Shown: one piece after another, positions 43,019 to 53,919 of the stretch
Layout: every line of letters starts with the position of its first letter
Numbering within the stretch: the stretch's first letter is position 1
DNA from: Platanthera guangdongensis
Taxonomy: Eukaryota; Streptophyta; Magnoliopsida; Asparagales; Orchidaceae
Assembly: GCA_039583875.1 (NCBI GenBank)
Contig: CM077153.1
Span: forward strand, 114,510,568-114,574,567
Length of the DNA stretch: 64,000 nucleotides
Reading direction: 5' to 3'
Notes under the pieces: generated by a model
Seen by the model: the letters and a program-made list of their open reading frames with translations, nothing else
What the model was told of the DNA's origin: nothing
Database searches by the model: none
Made by a program: the position numbers and the translations under genes

Positions 43019-44872
43019 TTTGTGTCCGCCAGGACTGACGCTGTGGTTGCTTTCCATGCTGCCGACCACAGAAAATGCACTCTAATAGAGGCCGACCTTG
43101 AAGCCTTTGTCGAAAGAAAAATGGCGAACTCTAACTTGCTTGTCCGCCCATGAGGAAAGATTAAATTTTTCAACTGCGACTCAGATCTCCATACCTATTG
43201 ACCACTTTGATAGCGGATTCAAATTTCCATTATTATGGGAGATCGCTGAAATATTTGAACACTACGGGATGGTGCTGGGCCAGCTCGCGCCCAACACCCT
43301 TGCCTCCATTTGCAGCTTTATTTCTTACCTGCGGTCTGAGAAGATCGCCTTCTCAATGAATATCTTCCGCAAAATGTTCTCAGTCCGCTCAATAACATCG
43401 TCCGGAGGCCGCCCTTATAAGGGAGTGATCTACTTCTACTGCAGAGGAATGAAGATTGTGGGTCTTCCTAACAAGATCCATAACTGGACCTCAAGGTTTT
43501 TGATCTTCGAAGGCGACCTTGGGTTCGCGCATACTTATCCTCAAGAGCGCGCAGACTCTGCTTTCAAGAGTGTCCAGCTGAATGAGATGGAGTCCGCCAT
43601 TGTCAGATTTCTTGCTGATGCCAGTCTCGACATCGAGTACTACATCCCGCTGTTGGTGAGCTTGGCGGACGTTCCGCGCTAAGAAAGTAAGATTTTGCGG
43701 ACTTATGGTTTGTATCCACAGCGAACTATGTGTAAACCCATGTTCTGCTCTTGCAGCGACCTTGGCTGTGCCCGCCAACCTGCCACAGATGCCCAGCGGA
43801 TTCACGCCTCCTCAAAGGGAAAGGAAATAAGAGATCGCAAGGAAGAGGAAAGAAGAGGGGGATCCCGCGACGGACTACTCCTCTTCTGGGCTTCGGCAAC
43901 CACCAGAAGGATCTGACGGGGAACCCGATGATCCACTGACACAATAAGAACACGCATGTCTGCTTGTCGATAGCGCTTCCATCATGGAAACGTTCGAGAA
44001 TAACTCGCCATGCTCATGTCGCGATCTCCTCGCTCTATGGGAAGCGCAACTTGAGCGACCTGAAGAAGGTTGCCGCTGCCGATCTCCCTCTGCTGGCCTC
44101 CCAGGCAAGTGCGAACAGTGTGGTGACGAACCACTTTGTTTGTTCCCTGGCCAGAGACCTGCTCAGACAGAACGAGCAACTTCAAGAAGAAAAAAGGGTG
44201 CTCAAGGAAAGAAATGAGCGGTTAGGGAAGAAAGTCGCTCGACAGAAGGAAGAGCTGGGGGTGAGTTGTATTTGCAGCAGTCTCAATTTGAAGTCCGCCG
44301 CGAACTGATGTTTTGTTCATTTGTTTTGCGCAGGTCGCCTACGACTTGGAAAATGACAAATTCCAGGCCGTCATGCTCCCCTTTGTGAAGGAAACCGTTG
44401 AAATTTCTATCGAGCGATTTGTCTACGGCGGCATCGCAAAGGAAGGAGTGGACGGTGTTCCTTTCTTGCAGCTCTTCCCTGAGTTGAAAGAGCAGGTTGT
44501 GGCAATGGAGCGGGCTGCCAAGGGAAAAACGTCATTGTTGAGGAGGAAGAAGAAGAAGAAGGAGAAGAAGAAGCCGAAGAAGAAGAAGAAGAAGGCGAAG
44601 AAAAACGAGAACGCGAAGAAGAAGGTGGGGAATCCAAGATAATAGCTGATGACACTGGCTCAAGCCAGCAAGGCGGAGAACAGTCCGCCGAGTCCGACAC
44701 CTCTGCATCTTCCTCTGTTGGCAAGAGCTCGGGTAACGAGTCCGCGACAAGTACTGGTTCAGATGACAGCAGTGGAAGAGGCTCGGGGGGTTATTCTCCG
44801 GAGATTGATCTCGAAAGCGTAAGCCCAACACTCCCTGCCAAGAAGAAACAGAAGATCGCCGAAGCTGACTAA
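43019..44872 (+). pseudogene. Antisense gene 2 of Tat B, broken
   Basis: It aligns along its length with the intact gene at 3146-4998. The start ATG is replaced by TTT at 43019-43021. A small deletion near 43150 shifts the frame. TAA at 43679 precedes the first donor (GTAAGA, from about 43687; acceptor ends at 43756). A shift in exon 2 follows near 43820. The second intron is 44261-44333 with donor GTGAGT and acceptor TTTTGCGCAG. In exon 3 a shift turns the acidic Glu block into a Lys-rich run. The gypsy-type transposase-like domain (43160-43600) is well kept at the protein level. Intron positions and phases equal those of Tat A. Confidence 0.85.
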
Positions 44873-45312
44873 TGTATTTTTGTTTTCTTTTGTAAATAGA
44901 GCAGACTCAAGCTTGTAGTCCGCCAAATATACGAAAGATGTAACTTTATTTTTGATCAAATAGAAAAGGATATTCCGGTATCAGTGTGTCTCCTGCAATG
45001 TTCTCTATTTTTCGCAATAACGTGGTTAAGTTCGATCTCCATGTAGCAGTCCGCGTGATGCAAAGATCATCCATACTGTATAAGTTTTTGACTTGCTAAT
45101 TAGGAAATTTCATTTACTAATCCGGCCACTGTCCGCTTAATAAGAATGAGAAGTTTAATTGGTTGTCGAAAAGATCAGGCGGACTCTGACGAGTTCCAAT
45201 AACAGTCTGTGATTCACTTTGTCAATCTTTTAAGCTAATTATAATATAATCATGGTGGCCTTATATTTATTGCCAAACCACGAGCTGAAAAGACCAACCG
45301 GGAACCAATCCT

Positions 45313-45634
45313 GCGGACTGGGCTGCTATGATTATACAGTTCGCACATATTCTAATAGAAATGATCTATAGCTTGCGACCAAGAGGGCATGTGCGGCCGG
45401 AGCGGCATAGCTTTTCTCACTGGGCCACAAGTTATACGATCAACCCAAGGAAAATTGGCGGACTGAGCGGATAACAGAAATACAGTCCGCACTAAATAGA
45501 TTAAATGATCTATAGCTTGCGACCAAGCGGGCAGGTGCGGCCGGAGAGGCATAGCTTTTCTCACCGGGCCACAAGCTATACGATCAAACCAAGGAAACCT
45601 GGCGGACTGATCGGATAACAGTAATGCAGTCCGC
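45313..45634. repeat. Three GCGGACTG/CAGTCCGC hairpins in Tat B
   Basis: 45313-45344 (32 bp), 45458-45490 and 45602-45634 (33 bp each), all with 8-bp arms and a 16-17 nt loop. They are homologous to the Tat A array. Confidence 0.85.
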
Positions 45635-45727
45635 ACTAAATATCCCTGTGAAGAGTAAGATGCAGACTTGTGACCAAGTGGGCAGGTGCGGTCGGAGCAG
45701 CATAGCTTTTCTCACTAGGCCACAAGC
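45361..45727 (-). repeat. 144-bp tandem units in Tat B 3' region
   Basis: Units 45361-45504 and 45505-45648, plus a partial third at about 45659-45727. Landmarks ATGATCTATAGC and GCATAGCTTTTCTCAC are offset by 144. Each full unit contains one 33-bp hairpin. Confidence 0.9.
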
Positions 45728-46463
45728 CTTTGCAGACCTAACAGAACGGTCCTCTGCCCACTTGCCTGGAGTACAGTCTTAGTTGATCTTTTTGGCAGTT
45801 GCGGCCGGAGCGACATAACTTTCCTCCAAGATCAACCAAGCTGTGGGTCTCCTGCAAGCACTGCTTGAGGGTACCATGGAGTGTTCGAGGGTTACAAACT
45901 AAGATGGCCCGTGGGCAGGTGTGGCCGGAGCGGCATAGCTTTCCACATGCGATCATCGAAGTTGTAACGATATCCTTAAAGTGGCATGGTAGAGCTTAAC
46001 TCCCACCCCGTCCCTCCATAATATAGAGGCGGGGTCAGGTACTAGCCGGGATCCGAATTTCAGTATCCTACCGCACCAGAGCCTGCAAGCTCCCACTACA
46101 TGGTGCGAAATCTCCCCGCAACACGTGGTCTTTGTGGTGTTATGCTAATGAAAACGGCTCTAGGGGAGGTTTGCTGGACTCGGCGATGTCTCCTGGTATC
46201 AGGCAACCGTTATTGATGTTCGGGAGAGGAAGAGACAACATTAGGAAAAGTGTTAGCATGAATCCTTTGATTAATGAGAGGCTTTTGCAAAGTTAGCATA
46301 AGAAAGAAAAGAGAGTTCAAAGATGGAACCGTTTTGGTGTCTTCCTTTGCTCAGCGTGCTAACTGTTATGTTTGAATAGATAAAACACTTGAAGAAGCGT
46401 TAGCAAGCAGCTTTTACTCATAATGATTCTTGAAGAGGCTACGTAGAATGGAAAAGAGAAGGT

Positions 46464-47840
46464 TCAGGAATAGAACCGCTTGAGATCATCTTCGCTCCAT
46501 GTATGTGGCATATTCTCCCCCTCGTATGTTTGCAAGCGGTAAGCTCCGTTCTTTAATGCTTCTTTGACAATGAAGGGGCCGACCCATTTTGGATTAGGTT
46601 TTCCAACTGAGCTAGCTCTTGCAGCAACGTCAACTTTTTTAAGAAACAGATCTCCCACTTGAAAGTGTTTGATCCTTATGTTCTGATCAAAGTATCGGGT
46701 CATCCTTCTCTTGACTTCTTCCTGCCTTATTGTTGCTCTGTCTCTAATTTCCTCAATATGTTCCATGTTGGATTTCATCTCTTCATTGTTCAGCTCAAGC
46801 AGTCCTCAAAACCTTGCCTTGCAAGCAGAACTCTGGGTGATGGAACTTCAAACTCAACAGGAATGAGGGCTTCTGAGCCATGAGAAAGTTTAAACGGGGT
46901 TTCGCCAGTTGCGGATGAAGGTGTCGTTCTTAGGGACCAGAGGATCAATGGAAGTTAATCAGCCCAGCTGCCTTTGAGATTCTGCACTTTCTTCTTAAGT
47001 AAGTTAAGGACCTGCTTGTTGGCTGCTTCAACTTGGCTATTGCTCCTGGGATGATGGACTGATGCAAACCACAGTTCTGTTCCAATCTGCTTACAAAAAT
47101 CAATCATCTTTGCGTTGTTAAACTATGGCCCGTTGTCGGTGATTATAGCCATTGGTACTCTATGTCGGCAGACAATCTCTCCCCAAATGAAATTCCGGAT
47201 GAACTGAGTTGTTGTTTTTGCCAATGCATTTGCTTCAATCCACTTGCTGAAGTAGTCAATCATCACTATGATGAAACGCCATTGTCCGCTTGCCATGGGA
47301 AAAGGACGAATGAGATCCATCCCCCAAACTGCAAAGGGCCAAGGAGTTGCAATTTATCTGAGTGACTGAGAAGCCTGGTGTTGAAGTGGAGCAAACTTCT
47401 GGCATTGAACACACTTTCTGGCATAAGCCTCAGAGTCTCTCTTCATGGTGGGCCAGAAATATCCCTGCCGCAGGATCCGTCTTTCTAAAGTTCTTGCTCC
47501 TGAGTGACTTCCACACTCATCTGAGTGAACTTCTTGCAAAATAATGGGAGCTTCTTCTTCTGAAACACATCTGGCCATGGCAGAGAGGAATGTTTTTCTG
47601 TAGAGGATTCCTGCCACTAAGTAATAGTGAGCTGCTTTTATTCTGAACCTTTTCTGATCTTTTATTGAATGATGAAAGTCCCATTTTGACAGATAAAGAA
47701 TGAATGGGTCCATCCAGGAGGGACGTTGATCAACCTGCATCAACTCTCCTTCCTCCACTGTCGGGCAGAAGAGTTCGGAAGTTGTTCCTCCTGATGGCAG
47801 TCCATACTTGCCAAGAACATCTGCCTCCTCATTTTCTGTT
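46464..47840 (-). pseudogene. pol: Tat B integrase
   Basis: Minus strand. Zinc domain HHCC (about 47590-47390, ending CVQCQKFAPLQHQ), a stop near 47358, and the core with Asp in MDLIRPF (about 47315). TDNGP is followed by TAG (about 47125) where Gln is expected, then NSQVEAANK with the catalytic Glu (Gly of the motif changed to Ser). Another stop near 46962 and a frameshift near 46800 precede the C-terminal domain, which ends RFYS at 46464. At least four lesions against one 300-residue domain. Confidence 0.88.
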
Positions 47841-48600
47841 CTGGGGATGTGCTCAATGGTAAAGTTTTTGAATTTGTCGACTTCTATTTTCACAAGAGCA
47901 AGATATTTTTTCAAGATCGGCTCCCTTGTCTCAAAGTTACCAAGGACTTGTGACGCCATCACCAGAGAATCAGTCTTGATATGAACATGATCAATTTCGA
48001 GTTCTCTTGTAAGTCTGAAGCTTGCTAGCAAAGCTTCATACTCGGCTTAGTTATTGGTCACTGGAAAATAGAACTTGATGGCCTGCTCCAGTTTGATGGC
48101 GTTTGGGTTGATCAGAACCACTCCTGCTCTAGAAGAATTTTTGCCTGAGGCACCATCAACATAGATGTCTAAGCCAAAGGTGACCTTTCTACTTGATCAG
48201 AACTGGACTCTGCTGTATCAATCAAGAAGTCTGCTAGAACTTCAGCATTGATGGCTGTCTTGGGCACATAAGAAATTTCAAATTCACTCAATTCTATTGC
48301 CCATTTGGCTAATCTGCCAGAATGCTCCGGCTTCTCCAACATATTTTCAAAGGTTGATCAGTAATAACTCGAATTGAGTGTGCTTGGATATACGGACGGT
48401 GTCTGCAAGCTGACATGACTAGTGCCAAGGCTAACTTTTCCAGAATCGGATATCGTGTCTCTGCACTTTTCAGAATATGGCTAACATAACAAATCGGGAA
48501 CTGTTTCCTGCTCTCCTCTCCAAGAAGAACAGAGTATTAAAGAAAGGAGCACTCTTGTCTCCAACCCGAGAGAGGAACCTCGCAAGACCTGCTAACATCC
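47841..48600 (-). pseudogene. pol: Tat B RNase H pair
   Basis: The first RNase H is recognisable at about 48490-48200 (RYPILEKLALALV, PEHSGRLAKWAIELSEFEI, ADFLIDTAES). The second, archaeal-type RNase H lies at about 48150-47840 (HVHIKTDSLVMASQVLGNF and IEHIPRTENEEAD). Two RNase H domains are the hallmark of the Tat lineage. Several frameshifts and stops lie between 48190 and 48031. Confidence 0.78.
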
Positions 48601-48603
48601 CCC

Positions 48604-49349
48604 CTAACTGTTGAACTTCCTTAGGTGAATGGGGGGATCAAGAATAGCTTTTACTTTGTCTAGATTGGGGGCAAGTCCCTCTAGAGTAAGTAGATGACCA
48701 AGGAACTTCCCCTTAATCGCCCCAAAGGTGCACTTCAACGGGTTGAGCTTCATTTTATATCTACGCAGAGTAGTGAACGTCTCTGCTAGATCTTGCAAGT
48801 GCAGCGAAAAAGACTTACTCTTAATCAAGAGGTCGTCTACATATACTTCTAGGTTTCTTCCTTTTTGTTGCTTAAATACACGGTCCATCATGCGTTGGTA
48901 GGTTGCACCAGCATTTTAAGCCCAAAGGGCATCACAAGGTAATACTAGCAACCATCATTGGTAATGAATGACGTATGAGGAACGTCAGGTTTATGCATTC
49001 TTATTTGGTGATAACCAGAAAATACATCTAAAAAACTCAAAAAGGAGTACCCTACCGCAGAATCTATCTGAGGCAAGGGGTAATAATCTTTGGGGCATGC
49101 TTTATTAAGTTTTGTAAAGTCTACACACATGCGCCACTTCCCTCCTGGTTTTTTAACCATTACAATATTGGATATCCAGGTTGGGTATTGAATTTCACTA
49201 ATGAAATTTGCCTTGAGGAGCTTCGCGACCTCCTCTCTTATTGGTTCAGCAAGCTTCGTTGCTACGTCTCTTTTCTTCTGCTGCACAGGCTTGAAGTTGG
49301 GATCGATATTAAGGTGCTGACAAGCAACATCCGGATCCACGCCTGGCAT
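48604..49349 (-). pseudogene. pol: Tat B reverse transcriptase
   Basis: RT fingers and palm with MCVDFTKLNKACPKDYYPLP (about 49130), a stop near 48947, and a small frameshifted stretch. The part with the catalytic box VYVDDLLIKS (about 48842) and FLGHLLTLEGL follows, reaching 48604. The CPKD block is typical of Tat/Athila-branch RT. Confidence 0.88.
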
Positions 49350-49352
49350 GTC

Positions 49353-50150
49353 CTATGTTGACCAGGCGAAGACATCCAGGTTCTTCAACAAGCAGGAGAT
49401 CAGCTCGGCCTTCTGATCTTCAGGCAACTCCGAGTTGATGGAGAGCTTTCTTTCCTCCCCCTCAGCAATGGGGACTCCTTGCCTCACCTGGGCAGGTTCC
49501 AGGTGAGCTCCTCCTTCAGCAGCAGTTTCTGAACATGGAGAGGCTTCTGCGGCTGCTGCTGGAGCAATGGAAGGACTGGCATAAACCATGTTAATAGTGC
49601 GAACATAGCACTCCCTTGCTCTCCTTGGGTCACTCCTGACCCGGCACATCCGTCCATCAGCAAAAAACTTGATCGCGAGGTGGTAAGTCGAGACCACCGC
49701 TTGATACTTGTTCAACAAAGGTCTGCCGAGGATGGCGTGATGGCTACTGGGAGCGTCAACCACATGAACTGAACTTGCTTGGTTGCCCCTCCAAGCTTTA
49801 TTGGTAGGGTGACGCTTCCTTCAACTTCTTTTCTCTCCCCAGAGATGCCGTAGAGTGGCCCTTCGGTGGAAAGCAGAGGCTTTCCAGTCTTCAGGGCCTC
49901 AAAGGTTGATTTAAACAGCAGGTTGACTGAGCTTCCAGTATCAATAAGAATCCAGTCAACCGTGAAATCCCCAATAACAGCCTTAATCACAACTGCATCA
50001 TCGAATGGATTTGCTGTTTGGGGGCAGATCAGCTTGGCCAAAGTGATGACCTCGCTCGGTGGAGCAGTGGAAGAGGAAGAGGCCACCTCTGCTCAAGTGA
50101 CCCTTGAGATTGAGGACTTCCGAGTAGACTCGGCTCCTGCCCCACCGTGA
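49353..50150 (-). pseudogene. pro: Tat B protease and linker
   Basis: Aspartic protease with ILIDTGSSVNLLF (about 49950) and, after a frameshift near 49740, the second landmark HHAILGRPLLNK. An Ala/Glu-rich linker to RT follows and stops at 49353. The DTGSS active site is intact. Confidence 0.85.
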
Positions 50151-50272
50151 ATAAAGAAGAGTCGCCCCAAGACTCCTTCATCATCTGCATCAAAGCATTC
50201 AACCGAAACGTTGATTGTCCCCAGACGGCCTTCGTCCTCTACCTCCACACATTCTTGATAAGTTTCAGCTAT

Positions 50273-51310
50273 TTACTTGCCTTTGGAGGTGGACGACTTT
50301 GAAGAAGAGTCTTTCTTGCTTAAATTAATCTTGCCCTCGGCAAGAAGTTTCTCTATTAGCAGACGAAGGGCTTTGAAATCTTCGATCAAGTGACCCTTCT
50401 CCTTGTGGAACTGGCAGAAATGCACATTGTTTCTTGGCCTCCACTCTCTCTGAGGCCCTTGTTTCTTCTCTTCTGATTTCTTCTGCAAGATCTGGATGAC
50501 TTCGTCAAGATCCAGACCTGCAATCTCCTCCACGGAGTTAGTATCACACCGGCTCGGAGCAGGCAGGGCTGCTTGCTGGGGGATGGGAAGCGCTTGTAGC
50601 GGTATAGCGGGATTGGCGGCCAATGGCAGTCTCTGATCTTGAAACTTTTGATGGCCGAGAAAGGGTTTCTTGTGTCGGAAATTCCGGCCACTTTGAGAAG
50701 GAGGCTGGAAATCTGGGCGAGGGGGCTTGTTGTGAGAAGAAGAGTCGGATGCATCCCTTCCTTCAGCCTTAGCTGTCAGGGATGAAACATACGTGGGGTT
50801 GGCGTTCTCGCCTTCAATGAAGCGGTTAACCATGGCGATCAACTCCTGGTATGTTTCTGGTGCCTTTGTTGTTGCTTTAAATTTCAATGGGCCTTCCCGG
50901 AGGCCATGAATCAAGGCAACCTTATAGTAGTCGGGGTTCACGTTCCTTACCCCTTGAATCTCCTTTTGGAAGTGATCAACGAATTGTGTAGCTGATTCGT
51001 TGTCCCTTTGCTTGATTTCGAAGAGAGCGACCGGTCCATCTTTTCTCTTTCTTGAGGTAGCAAACCTCAGCAACAATTCGATGCGAAGCTCAGCGAAGGA
51101 AGAGATTGTGCCCGAAGGCAGCTCATAGAACCACTCTCTCGCCTGTCCTTCGAGAGTGGTAACCAAAAGTTTGCACTTGATGGCGTCGGAGAGGCATCTC
51201 AGTGCAACTGCCCCTTCGAACTCTTGGAGGTGGGCGACTGGATCAGTCTCCCCTAAGTAGAATGGAAGGCGAGGTTCCCTGAAGTTGTTTGGAGCCAACT
51301 CCCATCAGAT
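50273..51310 (-). pseudogene. gag: Tat B gag
   Basis: Open from about 51300 to 50273; a TGA just upstream near 51305 interrupts a frame that seems to continue toward 51430. Capsid-like part has GQAREWFYELP and LLLRFATSRKRK. The zinc knuckle near 50420-50370 has CQFHKEKGHLIEDF, where the last ligand (Cys in the Tat consensus CxFHxxxGHxTxDC) is Phe. A coiled-coil helix precedes it. No ATG is seen at the start of the open stretch, consistent with truncation by the TGA. Confidence 0.85.
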
Positions 51311-51779
51311 TCGATCAACGAAGGGAGATGGAGTCTCGAACTCAGCAGGGTAAAAAGGGCGGACTGAAGCTGGGGAGTCCGCGGGCTCGGCGGACTGGCG
51401 ATCAGCAAAATGGAGGTGGCGGGCAGGATTGCCCCGGGCTGCTTCTCTGAAAAAATTCATGAATGAGGCAAACTACTCCTCCTGAGGGTGCGGAGGGGCG
51501 GCAAACTGGACAGGATCTCGAGGAGTGACTGGCGATTACCGAAGCGAAGTTCGGCGAGCTCGGGTCTGGAGGACTGGCGAGTTCGCAGGTTCTGCTGCGG
51601 CTTGGGGAGCAAGCCGCTGGGTTAACGCAAGCAGGGCTTGGCTTTTCGTGTCAATACGCTGATCAGTCTGCATGCGGGATTGCTCGGCCTCGAAGCGAGC
51701 TTGCTCGATTGCATCCCAAAGTGAATCCTCAGAAGAGCTGGAGCGGCCTGAGTAGCGAGCTCGGCGGTCTGATCAGTCT
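51311..51779 (-). other. Tat B leader / gag 5' region with a recombination scar
   Basis: It contains three GCGGAC/GTCCGC motifs (about 51359, 51375, 51391). The 17-bp word CTGATCAGTCTGCATGC occurs at 51659-51675 and again at 51769-51785, the second copy overlapping the LTR end. No primer binding site can be recognised. Confidence 0.55.
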
Positions 51780-52608
51780 GCATGCACGAAAATGCAAAGG
51801 GGGTTGAGCACCACCAGCTAACAGTTCGAGCACAGGGGAAAAGAGACTGCGAGTAGTAATCTACTAAGCAGACGAGAGTAAGAAGAACAGCAGGGCTGTG
51901 AGCCACGACAACAATAGACTTCGCCCGTCGCGGCCTGAATGCCTCTTTGGCGATGGGCTTTTCTTTGACTGAAGAAGGGTTTGATTACAAGTGAAGGAAA
52001 AGAGGAAGAGGCAAGAGCTGAGCAAGCTGGAGTCCGCAAAGCACGAAATTCAAGTCCGCAGCTTTTAACAAGTAGGCTCCTGGGCACGAGTCAGCGTGTC
52101 TTCGGTGCACCACCTCCACCCTATTTATAGGATGGGGGCCTGCCCAAATGGGCAGGGCCAAAATAACCGACTGCCCGGGGTACAGGAGAACTGGGCAGCG
52201 GTGACGGGAAGAAAAAGGAAAGAACATGCCAGTCCGCGCAAAAGTGGGGGACTGGGCTCGCGGGCTGGAGCTTCCATCTGCTGCTGCTAGGCGCGATCCT
52301 GGTGGAGGACGGCGACCTGGGCGGACTGTACAATGCGCCCGCCGAAGTGGAATCAATTCATAGATCTAAAGGCATGGCGAACCGTACGAACGGAGCACTG
52401 AGTCCGTCGCTGGGGGATCAACCTTGGGGTGTCTGATTGTTGCTGCTCTGCCAAACTGGGCGGACTGCCGAACCGTATCCGCCTGTGATAGGCCAGGGAC
52501 CTTAGAACAATGTCGAGTCATCGGGCTATGTGGATTGCCAAACTGAGTTCGCGGATAATGAAATAGGGCCTTGGCATCTTGTAGGTGTTGCGAACTGAGT
52601 GGTTAACA
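51780..52608 (-). repeat. Tat B 5' LTR
   Basis: On the minus strand it begins TGTTAACC at 52608 and matches the 3' LTR down to about 51783, where the expected CATCAACA end is replaced by CATGCAGACTG. The TATA box CTATAAATA is near 52122-52131 (inverse). Confidence 0.88.
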
Positions 52609-53919
52609 AATGTTCTTTCTGATACTGAGAGTACACCAAGATATCGTCAATAAAGACTATCACGAACTGGTCTGAGTACGCTATGAATGTCCGATTCATC
52701 AAGTCCATAAAAATTGATGGAGCATTTGTCAGCCCATTCGACATGACAGTGAAATCATAATGCTCATAACGTGAACTGAATGTCGTCTTAGGAATGTTAC
52801 TTTCCCTGATTCTTAGCTGATAACACCCAGATTTCAGATTCAACTTCAAGTACACAATCGATCCAACGAGCTGGTCAAATAGATCATCAATTCTCGGAAT
52901 CGAATGCCTATTCGGATGCTCAACTTCAAGTACACAATCATTAATGTATATACAGCCACATACTTCCATCCATTTTCTTCATGAAAAGAACCGATGCGCT
53001 CTAAGAGAATGAACTCAGACGCACGTAACCTTGATCTGGAAGTTCTTGAAGCTGCACTTTCAATTTTGACATTTCCCTTGGTGCTAGACGGTACGGAGAG
53101 CATGAAACAGTCTTAGCACCTAGCACTAGCTCAATGGTGAAATCGATCTCTCTCTAATCTGGGGATCCATGGAGATCTTCAGTGAAAATGTCAGCAAAAT
53201 CCAATACCACGAGAATACTTTCAAACAAGGCTTAGGCCTTGGAGCCTCCACTATTGCGAAGAATAACTCTGCACCTTTACAAACTTCTTTAACTACTTGG
53301 AGAGAAGACATAAGAGTCTTGCTCTATCCCTTCATGCTAGAGATGGTAGTTTCATGACCTCGTATTCAGGCCCAGTTTGACCATCTTGAGACTGCAATCG
53401 ATGCACGCTCGTTGTTCCGGGAGCCAATCCATGCAAAAGATCACATCATATGCTACTATCAGAAGTAGTGACGCTTCCAAGACAAAATCTTGACTTCCTA
53501 TCAGCACCTTTATGAAACAAACTCTATCGGCACGCATCGAACATCCGTTATGCAGCAATACATCCAGTCTATCCTTTGCCATAGAAGAAGGTACTTTAGT
53601 ACGCAAGATGAAGTCCTCGTACAGAAAGGAGTGTGAAGCTCCTGAATCAAACAGTGCTCTCGCCGGACAGTTCAAGATTAAGACAAAGCCTAATACAAGA
53701 CAGTACAAGCAATGCATAGTGCATAAGGTATGGAAAGAAACAAAGCTAAAGTCTAAATCATACCTGTAACCATATTGCCTTGCATGATGCTCCTGTCTTT
53801 TTCTCCGTCTTGCCACTCCAATAATCACGGGCTATGTGTCCAGACTTGCCACAATTATAATAATGAATTTGGCCTCCTCGCCCAGATTTTCCCCCAAAAG
53901 CAACAGATGAAGAAGCCGA
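52609..53919 (-). pseudogene. gag-pol: Element C gag end, protease and RT fragment
   Basis: Minus strand. The Gag end has zinc knuckle YNCGKSGHIARDY (two ligands changed; about 53860), then a small deletion. A 74-bp intron (53763-53690) is followed by protease FDSGASHSF (Asp kept, Thr to Ser; about 53650) and MDWLPEQ. RT has [22 protein letters not shown] and FIDDILVYS (about 52640) and runs to the Tat B insertion at 52608. The frame continues at 29644. Many stops lie between 53350 and 52970. Gag upstream is cut off by element D at 53920. Confidence 0.9.
53690..53763 (-). other. Intron between gag and protease, element C (74 bp)
   Basis: Minus strand donor ACAG|GTATGAT, acceptor TTGTATTAG|GC. 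The downstream exon starts FVLILNCPARA as in E and T. The unspliced reading meets TAG within the first few codons. Confidence 0.75.

Larger units (their letters stand above)
44873..46463 (-). other. Tat B 3' noncoding region
   Basis: Counterpart of 1481-3145. No ORF. It has GCGGAC hairpins and a 144-bp tandem pair. The stretch at about 46070-46210 is conserved with Tat A (1716-1850, inverse). Confidence 0.7.
29645..52608 (-). mobile_element. Tat B: Tat-lineage element on the minus strand, split by element T
   Basis: 5' LTR 51780-52608, gag 50273-51310, protease, RT, two RNase H domains and integrase (46464-50086), 3' noncoding region with hairpins (44873-46463), antisense genes on the plus strand (30659-44872, split by T), and 3' LTR 29645-30477. 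Flanks read ACATT and ACATG on the element strand, a 5-bp target duplication with one change. Removing the element restores the RT frame of element C. Confidence 0.93.
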
